A stretch of 64,000 nt of DNA from an uncultured Clostridia bacterium (GTDB lineage Bacteria > Bacillota > Clostridia > UBA1381): the NCBI GenBank assembly GCA_947624485.1, contig CANQKM010000002.1, positions 124,001-188,000 on the forward strand. The letters run 5' to 3'. The position numbers were made by a program, and so were the translations under genes. Below are positions 45,427 through 53,155 of this stretch, piece after piece. The notes beneath the pieces were generated by a model that did not search any database, was not told the DNA's origin, and was given only the letters and a program-made list of their open reading frames with translations. Each line of letters opens with the position of its first letter. Positions within the stretch are counted from its first letter, which is position 1.

Positions 45427-46110
45427 ATGAACTTATTGGAGGTACGATCCATTTCAAAAACCTACGGCAGCGGCGAAGCGGCGGTCGAAGCGCTCAAAAA
45501 CGTCAGCTTCACTGTACCGAAGGGCGAGTTTGTCGCTGTAGTAGGCGAGTCGGGCAGCGGAAAATCAACGCTCTTAAATATGATAGGCGCGCTCGACACT
45601 CCGACGAGCGGCAAGGTTTTCATAGACGGAAAAGACACATTCGCGATGAAGGAGAAAAATCTGACGATTTTCCGCCGCAGAAATATCGGTTTTATTTTTC
45701 AGTCGTTTAATCTCATTCCCGAACTAACGGTAGAGCAAAATATAATATTCCCTGTCCTGCTCGACTATCAAAAGCCGGACAAGCGTTATTTGGAGGAACT
45801 GTTGACGGTGCTCAATTTGCAGGACCGCCGTAATTATTTGCCGAGCCAGTTATCGGGCGGACAGCAGCAGCGTGTGGCAATCGGGCGCGCACTTATCACG
45901 CGCCCCGCACTGATACTCGCCGACGAGCCGACGGGAAACTTGGACACGCAAAACAGCAGCGAGGTCATTTCGCTATTAAAGGAAGCGTCCAAAAAATACG
46001 AGCAGACGATCATAATGATCACGCATAACCGCGCCATCTCCGCATCTGCTGACCGAGTGCTTCAGGTATCTGACGGAGTGCTGACCGACTTCGGGAGGTG
46101 CAGAGAATGA
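45427..46110 (+). CDS. ABC transporter ATPase (MacB/Bce-like)
   Basis: ATP-binding subunit, 227 residues. Walker A GESGSGKST, signature LSGGQQQRVAIGRAL, Walker B LILADEPTGNLD and switch histidine ITHNR are all present. The family drives FtsX-type permeases (lipoprotein release, peptide-antibiotic protection) rather than classic substrate pumping. ATG at 45427 is preferred; the GTG at 45418 lies inside the AGAGGTG ribosome site. Its stop overlaps the permease start (ATGA). Confidence 0.95.
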   Translation: MNLLEVRSISKTYGSGEAAVEALKNVSFTVPKGEFVAVVGESGSGKSTLLNMIGALDTPTSGKVFIDGKDTFAMKEKNLTIFRRRNIGFIFQSFNLIPELTVEQNIIFPVLLDYQKPDKRYLEELLTVLNLQDRRNYLPSQLSGGQQQRVAIGRALITRPALILADEPTGNLDTQNSSEVISLLKEASKKYEQTIIMITHNRAISASADRVLQVSDGVLTDFGRCRE

Positions 46111-48440
46111 AACGCGAAATGAAAAGCTATCTCGATTTAATTCCTATTTCCGCGCGGGTAAAGAAAAAACAGAATAAAATGACGATTATATGTATCGTCC
46201 TCGCCGTTTTTCTGGTGACAGCCGTGTTTTCAATGGCGGATATGGGAGCACGCGCCGAAAAAGCGAATATGATTGCCAAACACGGAAATTGGCATATAAA
46301 ACTGCACAATGTAGACGAGAACACTGCAAGAAGTATTTGCGGGGCGCGGAATGTTGCCGCTTCATCTTGGTATGATGCGGTAAACTATAAAATAGACAAA
46401 GATTATTATATAGACGGCAAAAAAACGGCGCTTGTAGGAACTGACGAGGATTACGTTACTGATATTCTGACCGCTGAATTTGAGGGGGACTTTCCCAAAA
46501 GCGCGGGTGAGGTTGTGCTTACCAAAAACGCCCATGATCTTCTCGGTATAGACATAGGTGAAACCGTTACGATCAATACTCCCGCCGGAGATATAAATTA
46601 CACCGTGTCGGGTATCAAATATGACGAGTCTGCCGTATTCTATGACGCATTTGTTGCCTTTATGAGCAGAGAAGGCTTTGAACGAATATGCGGTATTGTG
46701 GGTACAGAGGATTCTTATCCCGAATATTATATTCAATTTAAGCCGCATACGAATATCCAAAGGACTATTGCGGACATAAAAGACACGTATGGTATTACGG
46801 ACGACAATATTTCGGAAAACACGGGAGTTTTGGGTATAGATGGCTTCAGCAGTAATTCCTATCTTGTGAGTCTGTACGGTATTGCGGCGTTTTTGTTCTT
46901 CCTTGTACTGATTGCCGGTGTGCTTATGATTTCAAGCAGTATGAATAGCAACGTATCGGAGCGGACAAAGTTTTTCGGTATGCTGCGCTGCACGGGCGCA
47001 AGCAAAAAACAAATCGTGCGATTTGTTCGTATGGAGGCTTTGAATTGGTGCAAAACGGCTGTTCCGTTGGGAGTGGTAACTGCGGTTGCCGCCACTTGGG
47101 GAATCTGCGCTCTTATGCGATTTGTAATCGGTGGTGAATTTGCGAATATTCCGCTTTTCGCTGTCAGCGCAGTCGGTATCATCTGCGGTGTTTTGGTAGG
47201 AATTATAACTGTTCTTATCGCGGCACAGTCCCCGGCGAAACGCGCGGCAAAGGTATCACCGGCTGCGGCGGTATCAGGAAATGCGTATAATGTAAGGAAT
47301 ATCCGTCATAAAGTGCGTATGCGTTTCGGAAAGATTGAAGCATCACTCGGAATTAATCATGCGATAGCGTCAAAGAAAAATCTTACACTTATGACGCTTT
47401 CGTTTGCGGTCAGCATTGTTATGTTTCTTTGCTTTTCTTCATTTCTCGGTTTTGTCAAACACGCCTTGCCGTCGCTTCGCGGCTACACGCCCGATGTATC
47501 AATTGTGAGTGCAAACGGCGAATGCTCGATAGAAAGAGGGTTATTTAGCGAGCTTTACGGACGCGACGGAATAAAAGACGTTTATGGCACAAGTTTTGCT
47601 TTGCATACACCCGTTATATCCGACAGAACCGATGAAGTAGACCTCATTTCATACGATATGTATATGATGACTTGGTCAGAAAACAATGCTTTGATTAACG
47701 GGGATTTATCGAAGATTTTGGGAGACAGCAACTATGCTTATACCATTCATAACAAAACAAGCACGCTGAGAAAAGGTGATAAAATACAGATAAACGGTGA
47801 GGAAATTGAAATTGCGGGAGAACTTTCAACAGGCTTATGGTCGGACGGCAAAGCCACCGTTGTATGTTCGGAGGAAACATTTAAGCGATTAACAGGAAAA
47901 AGCGACTATACCACGTTGTCTGTTAAACTGTCAAAGGACGCGACCGAAAATGACATAGCGTTTATTCGCAGTCTTGCGGGGAATCATTCCTTTGCAGATT
48001 ACAGAGAGAGCAACCGACAAAACAGAGGCACATATTGGCTATTCAATATTTTAGTGTATGGATTTTTAGCTATTATAGCGCTAATTGCTGTATTTAACAT
48101 AATGAATTGTATCTCCATGAGCGTGTCGGCAAAGCTAAAGCAATACGGTGCAATGCGCGCAATAGGCATGGACAGCGGCCAGTTTACGAAGATGATAACG
48201 GCAGAAACAATCACCTATGCTGCGCTTGGCTGTCTTATTGGGATTGCCGCCGGTCTGCCGCTTAACAGACAGTTATTTGAAACATTGGTTACATCGCACT
48301 TTGGCGTTCCGTGGACATTTCCTGTTTTCCAGGTTATTATAATACTGATTTTGATTGCCGTTGCTTCCGCCGCTGCGGTATATGCTCCGTCGAGGAGAAT
48401 TAAAAATATGGCGGTAGTAGAGGTGATTGCAAATGAATAA
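46107..48440 (+). CDS. FtsX-like ABC permease with two large external domains
   Basis: Permease of 777 residues. One helix near residues 25-47, an external domain of about 195 residues (60-255), three helices with the FtsX pattern (VLMISSSMNSNVSERTKFFG, LRCTGASKKQIVRFVRMEAL), a cytoplasmic link, a helix near 430, a second external domain (455-640), and three final helices with MRAIGMDSGQFTKMI. This duplicated-FtsX layout (about eight helices) differs from the ten-helix BceB type. With the adjacent sensor pair it probably counters an antimicrobial peptide. The DNA from 46 to 48.4 kb is more A/T-rich than its host flanks. It ends the element cargo. Confidence 0.9.
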   Translation: MKREMKSYLDLIPISARVKKKQNKMTIICIVLAVFLVTAVFSMADMGARAEKANMIAKHGNWHIKLHNVDENTARSICGARNVAASSWYDAVNYKIDKDYYIDGKKTALVGTDEDYVTDILTAEFEGDFPKSAGEVVLTKNAHDLLGIDIGETVTINTPAGDINYTVSGIKYDESAVFYDAFVAFMSREGFERICGIVGTEDSYPEYYIQFKPHTNIQRTIADIKDTYGITDDNISENTGVLGIDGFSSNSYLVSLYGIAAFLFFLVLIAGVLMISSSMNSNVSERTKFFGMLRCTGASKKQIVRFVRMEALNWCKTAVPLGVVTAVAATWGICALMRFVIGGEFANIPLFAVSAVGIICGVLVGIITVLIAAQSPAKRAAKVSPAAAVSGNAYNVRNIRHKVRMRFGKIEASLGINHAIASKKNLTLMTLSFAVSIVMFLCFSSFLGFVKHALPSLRGYTPDVSIVSANGECSIERGLFSELYGRDGIKDVYGTSFALHTPVISDRTDEVDLISYDMYMMTWSENNALINGDLSKILGDSNYAYTIHNKTSTLRKGDKIQINGEEIEIAGELSTGLWSDGKATVVCSEETFKRLTGKSDYTTLSVKLSKDATENDIAFIRSLAGNHSFADYRESNRQNRGTYWLFNILVYGFLAIIALIAVFNIMNCISMSVSAKLKQYGAMRAIGMDSGQFTKMITAETITYAALGCLIGIAAGLPLNRQLFETLVTSHFGVPWTFPVFQVIIILILIAVASAAAVYAPSRRIKNMAVVEVIANE

Positions 48441-48595
48441 TTAAGGGGCGTAGAAAGTTTTAACCTCATTTTTGAGGTTGGAAGTATAAACATAAGGGGT
48501 ATGGCGATTTTAGCGTTTTTGTCATTAAAAATCAAGTGTTTATACGGGTTTCAGCGTTCTAAATATCTTATAAATGGGGACATATATATGTATCA

Positions 48596-48634
48596 AAAAG
48601 GCATATCGCTTGAATGAATTGCGATATGCCTTTT
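48596..48634 (+). terminator. Terminator near the right end of the element
   Basis: AAAAGGCATATCGC and GCGATATGCCTTTT pair over an 11-base loop. Confidence 0.85.
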
Positions 48635-48675
48635 CTTGCACCCTGTTCAACAGCCTGTCATAAAATTATTGATTA

Positions 48676-48697
48676 TACTGTCTTATGTCATGCCATC
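48676..48697 (-). repeat. Right terminal inverted repeat of the element
   Basis: Inverse of 38740-38761 with four mismatches; directly followed by the second GA. Confidence 0.85.
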
Positions 48698-48700
48698 GAA

Positions 48701-48713
48701 GGCGGGGATTTTT
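48701..48713 (+). terminator. Right half of the split host terminator
   Basis: GGCGGGGATTTTT, complement of 38724-38735. Confidence 0.8.
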
Positions 48714-48748
48714 GTATGAAAAAGTACGAAAGGCCCCCTTGTCAAAGT

Positions 48749-48809
48749 GAACAACACGCTCTGCGTGCTGTAGGCGTGTTGCATAGCAACAAACGCCGTA
48801 GCAAAGGGA
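48749..48809 (+). repeat. Dispersed palindromic repeat, copy B
   Basis: TGAACAACACGC-TC-TGCGTGCTGTAG, GTTGC-ATA-GCAAC and AAACGCCGTAG, homologous to 40500-40441. Confidence 0.8.
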
Positions 48810-48837
48810 GGCATACGAAATGCGGCACATATCGCAA

Positions 48838-48949
48838 GGCTCCCCTTGAGGGGAGCTGTCGCCGAAGGCGACTGAGAGGTGGTTCACGAAAAAATTATTG
48901 CCACCTCTCCGTCATCGCTTCGCGATGCCACCTCCCCTCAAGGGGAGGC
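48838..48949. repeat. Palindromic dispersed repeat, copy 2 (112 nt)
   Basis: Same serial hairpins as 3928-4040, with changes in loops and compensating changes in one stem (TCATCGC-TTC-GCGATG versus the AAATG stem). Confidence 0.85.
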
Positions 48950-48975
48950 TCACGTAGTGCAGCGTATTTCGCCAT

Positions 48976-50658
48976 TTATTTCTTCAATAATTCTTCAAAT
49001 TCCTCGGGCGGGAGGGGTTTTGAGAAATAATATCCCTGAATTATCTCGCAGCCGAGGTTTTTAAGCAGCCTGCACTGCTCCTCCTCCTCGACGCCCTCGG
49101 CGACGATCGGCACGGACAAAAACGATGCAATCTCCTTTATAAGCTCCACAAGCCGCAGAGCCTTTTCGTCCTTGTGCATATTACGCACAAAAATCATATC
49201 GAGCTTTAACACGTCTATAGGCAGTTCCGTAAGCATATTGAGCGACGAGTAACCGCTGCCGAAATCGTCCATTTCTATCTTAAATCCCGCGTCCCTTAAA
49301 CCGTTTATGACCTCGATTATCTGTCCCGCGTCCTCGGAATACGCCGACTCCGTTATCTCAAGCAGCAAGTCGTCGGTCGTAAGGCCGTTATCGTCGAGTA
49401 TTTTAAGCAGCTTCGACTTTATTTCGGGATCGTACATGTCTATTCTCGACACGTTTACCGACACCGGCACGGTTTTGCCGTATTTATCCTTCCATTCCTT
49501 AATGCGTGCGCCGGCTTCCCGCCACACGTAGCAGTCGAGGTGCGACACGAGACCGTTCGTTTCAAAAAGCGGTATAAAGTCGCCCGGGCTTATCATGCCG
49601 AGTTCCGGGTGGTTCCAGCGTATAAGCGCCTCCGCGCTGCAGAGGTACGGCTCGTCGCCTGTAATGTTGTACTTCGGCTGGAAATACACCTTGAAGTCCT
49701 TGTTTTCGAGTGACGACGCCATATCGTTTATGAGCCGCTCGAAGTACACGTCCTTTGAGTTTTGCGCCTCGTCGTACAATGCGACGCGCGTCGTGTAATT
49801 GCCGCGGAGCGTGTTGCAGACGCTTGTCGCCTTGTCGAAACGCTGCTCTATCGTCAGCGTCTTGTCGGCGTTCGGGTAAACGCCCATGCGCAGCCTTACG
49901 CGCGGATTTACCGACATGTCCGACAGCACCGAGCATATTTTGTCCATAAGCTCGTCGTAATCGGTTCTGTGCGGACAGTATATCATGAACGTGTCAGCCT
50001 CGGCGCGGCACGCGATACCCTTTGAATTTTCCAGTATGTTGTCGATTCCCTGTGCGATAGCTTTTAAGATTTTATCGCCGAAATCCCTGCCGTAAAGCTC
50101 GTTTACGAGGTGGAAGCGGTCGGAGTTTATCACGATAGCGTCGTTTTCACGCTCGGGGTGGTAACGTTCCTCAAGCTGCGCGTATTCAAAGAAGAAGTCC
50201 TTTGTGAACAGTCCAGTAAGCTCGTCCTGCGCGGCGGAGCGTATAATAAATCTGCCCTCATTAAGCTCTATGATACGCGAAATGCGCGCCAGTATGACCT
50301 CGGGCATGTTGTAGGGCTTTTTGATAAAGTCAGCCGCGCCCATACGCAGACTTTTTACCTCAGCCGTTTCCTCCGACGTAAGCACGACGACGGGTATCTG
50401 CGAAAGCTCCGGCTCGGATTTGAGTATTCCCAAAAGCTCGAAGCCGTCCATTTCCGGCATTATGAGGTCGAGCAGCACGAGCGACAAAAGCTTTTTGTTT
50501 TCCTTTATTATTTCGAGAGCCTGCGCGCCGTTTTCCGCGTAAAGCACGTCGTAGCTGTCCTTCAGCATAAAACCGAGCAGCTCTCGGTTTATCATCTCGT
50601 CGTCGACTATGAGGACGACTCTTTTAAGTTCCGTGTTGTAATTGTATTTAGACGCCAT
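48976..50658 (-). CDS. Response regulator with degenerate GGDEF and intact EAL domain
   Basis: Cyclic-di-GMP signalling protein of 560 residues. REC domain (about 14-130) with phospho-acceptor aspartate in LVLLDLIMPEMDG; a GGDEF-fold domain (about 160-295) whose signature is RAEADTF instead of GGDEF, so it should not synthesise c-di-GMP; and an EAL domain (305-555) with AEALIRW, NVSRIDM, ITESAYS, DDFGSGYSS, KLDMIF and EGVE, all the residues expected of an active phosphodiesterase. ATG at 50658 has GGAAGG upstream. Phosphorylation of REC would control the EAL output; the cognate kinase is not adjacent. Confidence 0.92.
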   Translation of the reverse strand: MASKYNYNTELKRVVLIVDDEMINRELLGFMLKDSYDVLYAENGAQALEIIKENKKLLSLVLLDLIMPEMDGFELLGILKSEPELSQIPVVVLTSEETAEVKSLRMGAADFIKKPYNMPEVILARISRIIELNEGRFIIRSAAQDELTGLFTKDFFFEYAQLEERYHPERENDAIVINSDRFHLVNELYGRDFGDKILKAIAQGIDNILENSKGIACRAEADTFMIYCPHRTDYDELMDKICSVLSDMSVNPRVRLRMGVYPNADKTLTIEQRFDKATSVCNTLRGNYTTRVALYDEAQNSKDVYFERLINDMASSLENKDFKVYFQPKYNITGDEPYLCSAEALIRWNHPELGMISPGDFIPLFETNGLVSHLDCYVWREAGARIKEWKDKYGKTVPVSVNVSRIDMYDPEIKSKLLKILDDNGLTTDDLLLEITESAYSEDAGQIIEVINGLRDAGFKIEMDDFGSGYSSLNMLTELPIDVLKLDMIFVRNMHKDEKALRLVELIKEIASFLSVPIVAEGVEEEEQCRLLKNLGCEIIQGYYFSKPLPPEEFEELLKK

Positions 50659-50695
50659 TTTTATACCTTCCGTTATTGCATAATATATATATACT

Positions 50696-50724
50696 ATTAT
50701 AGTGTTAAATAAAATTTGTGTCAA
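50696..50724 (-). promoter_or_regulatory. Consensus promoter of the REC-EAL gene
   Basis: Minus strand TTGACA (50724-50719), 17 bases, TATAAT (50701-50696). Confidence 0.85.
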
Positions 50725-50756
50725 GGCGCATTATGTAAAATTTATATAAAATTATG

Positions 50757-50785
50757 TTGACAAACGGAAATGAGCGTGGTATAAT
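50757..50785 (+). promoter_or_regulatory. Consensus promoter of the metal-export operon
   Basis: TTGACA (50757-50762), 17 bases, TATAAT (50780-50785), perfect in both hexamers and spacing. Confidence 0.9.
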
Positions 50786-50796
50786 CAAATCAACAA

Positions 50797-50820
50797 GTGA
50801 ACAAATGAGCAGATGTTCAC
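50797..50820 (+). promoter_or_regulatory. ArsR/SmtB-type operator
   Basis: GTGAACA, ten bases, TGTTCAC: a perfect seven-pair inverted repeat just downstream of the -10. The TGAACA core resembles SmtB/CadC/CzrA operators. A repressor bound here would block the strong promoter until metal arrives. Confidence 0.75.
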
Positions 50821-50846
50821 ATATAATACGGTGGGAGGTAAGCAAG

Positions 50847-51065
50847 ATGAAAAAAAGCTACAAAATCGAGGTTGACTGCGCGAACTGCGCCAATAAAATG
50901 GAGGAAGCCGCGAACAAAACGGACGGCGTGAAAAACGCGGTCGTGAATTTTATGACGCTTAAAATGAACGTCGAGTTTGAGGACGGCGCGGACGAAAACA
51001 AGGTGATGAAGGCTGTGCTGAAAAGCTGCCGCAGGGTGGAGAGCGACTGCGAGATTTATTTTTGA
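50847..51065 (+). CDS. Heavy-metal-associated (HMA) domain protein
   Basis: Single ferredoxin-like metal-binding domain, 72 residues, with C11 and C14 in the motif DCANCANKM. ATG at 50847 follows GGTGGGAGG. Such stand-alone HMA proteins act as metal chaperones for P1B ATPases, and the ATPase is encoded 19 bases downstream; that ATPase has no HMA domain of its own, so this protein probably replaces it. The last residues (CRRVESDCEIYF) carry further cysteines. Confidence 0.9.
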   Translation: MKKSYKIEVDCANCANKMEEAANKTDGVKNAVVNFMTLKMNVEFEDGADENKVMKAVLKSCRRVESDCEIYF

Positions 51066-51084
51066 GCCGAAGGGGGCGGTAAAT

Positions 51085-52953
51085 GTGACACGGAAACAGA
51101 AAAGGAATTTTGCCCGAATAATCGCGTCGGCGGCGCTGCTCGTCGTGTGTGCGGCTGTGGATAAATATATGGATCTGCCGCGGCGGGCGCTTATACTTAT
51201 TTACGCTCTGCCGTACCTCACGGCGGGCTATGATGTACTTATAAAATCGTTTAAGGGCATAATACACGGTCAGGTGTTCGACGAAAACTTCCTTATGGCT
51301 GTCGCGACGATCGGCGCGTTCGTGCTGGGCGAGTACCCCGAGGCGGCGTCGGTAATGATTTTTTACCAAACCGGTGAGATGTTCCAGTCGGTCGCGGTCG
51401 GAAAGAGCCGACGCAGCATAAGCGAGCTTATGGACATACGTCCCGATTACGCGAACGTGGAGCGTGACGGCTCTCTGGTGCAGGTGGATCCGAACGAGGT
51501 GGAAATCGGTACGGAGATAGTCGTAAAGCCGGGTGAGAAAATACCGATCGACGGCGTTATAACCGAGGGACACACAACTCTCGACGCGTCCGCGCTGACG
51601 GGCGAAAGTATGCCGGTTGAAGCAGGGGAGGGCAGCGCGGTACAGAGCGGCTGCATAAACTCCACCGGACTTATAAAGCTGCGCACGACAAAGGCGTTCG
51701 GCGAGTCGACGGCTTCCAAAATACTGGAGCTTGTGGAAAACAGCGGCGCGAAAAAGTCGCGCTCGGAAAACTTTATTACGAAATTTGCGCGTTATTATAC
51801 GCCTATCGTGTGCGCGCTCGCGCTCGCGCTTGCCGTTATAGTGCCGCTCGCAAGCATGGCTCTCGGCATGAACGCCGATTGGAGCAAATGGATCATGCGC
51901 GCGCTGATATTCCTTGTAATAAGCTGCCCGTGCGCACTTGTGATAAGCATACCGCTGAGCTTTTTCGCGTGTATAGGCGGCGCGGGTACGAAGGGCGTGC
52001 TGATAAAAGGCTCGACATATATCGAAACGCTCTCAAAGGTCGACGCGGTGGTGTTCGACAAGACGGGTACGGTCACAAAGGGCGTGTTCGAGGTCGCGGG
52101 CGTGCATCATAATGTAATGGAAGAGGAAAAGCTGCTCGAGTACGCCGCGCTCGCGGAAAGCAGCTCGAACCACCCGATAGCGAAAAGCGTAGCGAAAATC
52201 CTCGGCGACAGCGCCGATAAATCGCGCGTTACGGAGGTTGAGGAATTGAGCGGCCGGGGCGTGCGCGCCGTAATAGACGGCAAAATCGTGGCGGTCGGCA
52301 ACGACAGGCTCATGGAAAAGCTCGGCATAGAATACAAGCCGTGCCACAAGGCGGGAACGGTTCTGCATGTCGCGGTGGACGGCAGCTACGAGGGACATAT
52401 ACTCATTTCCGATATTGTGAAGCCGCAGGCGAAGCGCGCCGTTGCGGAGCTTCACGAGTGCGGCGTAAACCAAACGGTAATGCTCACAGGCGACAACGCG
52501 AAAACGGCTGAATACGTCGCAAACGAAATTGGTGTGAGCAGGGTTTACTCACACCTCATGCCGGAGGATAAGGTGGAAAAGGTCGAGGAGCTTCTTGCCG
52601 AGCAAAAGAAGGGCGCGGCTCTCGCGTTCGCCGGCGACGGCTTGAACGACGCGCCGGTACTGTCACGCGCGGACGTGGGTATCGCCATGGGCGCGCTCGG
52701 CTCGGACGCTGCGATCGAGGCGGCTGACGTGGTGCTTATGGACGACGATCCGCTTAAAATCCCGCTCGCGATACGGATATCCAAAAAATGTATGCGCATA
52801 GTGTACGAGAATATCGTCTTTGCGATAGGCGTGAAATTCGCGTTCCTGCTTTTGGGCGCGGTAGGCGTTGCGAATATGTGGTTCGCGATATTCGCCGACG
52901 TGGGCGTGATGATTATAGCGGTGTTAAACGCGATACGTATGCTCCGCGTGTAG
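51085..52953 (+). CDS. P1B-type Zn/Cd/Pb-exporting ATPase
   Basis: Metal efflux pump, 622 residues. GTG at 51085 follows AGGGGGCGG. Features in order: two N-terminal helices, the actuator loop with TGES, the membrane metal site CPC at residues 281-283, the phosphorylated D325 in DKTGT, HP motif in SSNHPIAKS, GDGLNDAPVL, and a last helix with DVGVMIIAVLNAIRM. The CPC motif plus the aspartate of the last helix place it with CadA/ZntA pumps for divalent soft metals rather than copper. It lacks an N-terminal HMA domain, supplied by the gene before it. Confidence 0.93.
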   Translation: MTRKQKRNFARIIASAALLVVCAAVDKYMDLPRRALILIYALPYLTAGYDVLIKSFKGIIHGQVFDENFLMAVATIGAFVLGEYPEAASVMIFYQTGEMFQSVAVGKSRRSISELMDIRPDYANVERDGSLVQVDPNEVEIGTEIVVKPGEKIPIDGVITEGHTTLDASALTGESMPVEAGEGSAVQSGCINSTGLIKLRTTKAFGESTASKILELVENSGAKKSRSENFITKFARYYTPIVCALALALAVIVPLASMALGMNADWSKWIMRALIFLVISCPCALVISIPLSFFACIGGAGTKGVLIKGSTYIETLSKVDAVVFDKTGTVTKGVFEVAGVHHNVMEEEKLLEYAALAESSSNHPIAKSVAKILGDSADKSRVTEVEELSGRGVRAVIDGKIVAVGNDRLMEKLGIEYKPCHKAGTVLHVAVDGSYEGHILISDIVKPQAKRAVAELHECGVNQTVMLTGDNAKTAEYVANEIGVSRVYSHLMPEDKVEKVEELLAEQKKGAALAFAGDGLNDAPVLSRADVGIAMGALGSDAAIEAADVVLMDDDPLKIPLAIRISKKCMRIVYENIVFAIGVKFAFLLLGAVGVANMWFAIFADVGVMIIAVLNAIRMLRV

Positions 52954-52964
52954 GTTAGGATTAA

Positions 52965-52995
52965 AACGGACTGCTTGGGGCAGTCCGTTATTTTT
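52965..52995 (+). terminator. Terminator after the metal ATPase
   Basis: AACGGACTGC and GCAGTCCGTT around TTGGG, then ATTTTT. Confidence 0.85.
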
Positions 52996-53095
52996 GTGCA
53001 TTTTGCCTTCTAAATACTATATTTCACAAATATTGTGTAAATATAATTATAAAAAATAAATTATGGATAAATATTAAAATTATTGCAGAAAACCA

Positions 53096-53124
53096 TTGAC
53101 AATTCACGCCATATGAATTATAAT
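53096..53124 (+). promoter_or_regulatory. Consensus promoter of the acyl-CoA-ligase operon
   Basis: TTGACA (53096-53101), 17 bases, TATAAT (53119-53124). Confidence 0.88.
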
Positions 53125-53155
53125 CCAAGTATATTTAATTTAGGAGGTAGGTTGC

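Larger units (their letters stand above)
48441..48975. other. Gap holding element right end and dispersed repeats
   Basis: From left to right: an AACCTCA/TGAGGTT hairpin at 48462-48480, a terminator (48596-48634), the right terminal repeat, the right half of the split host terminator, a palindrome copy (48749-48809) and the 112-nt repeat copy 2. No gene is supported. Confidence 0.8.

Noticed and set aside
46107-48440. Classical BceB permease
   Set aside because: BceB has about ten helices and one large external domain; this protein has two external domains and about eight helices.
48441-48595. Extra cargo gene after the permease
   Set aside because: No frame with a ribosome site; only hairpins and A/T-rich sequence.
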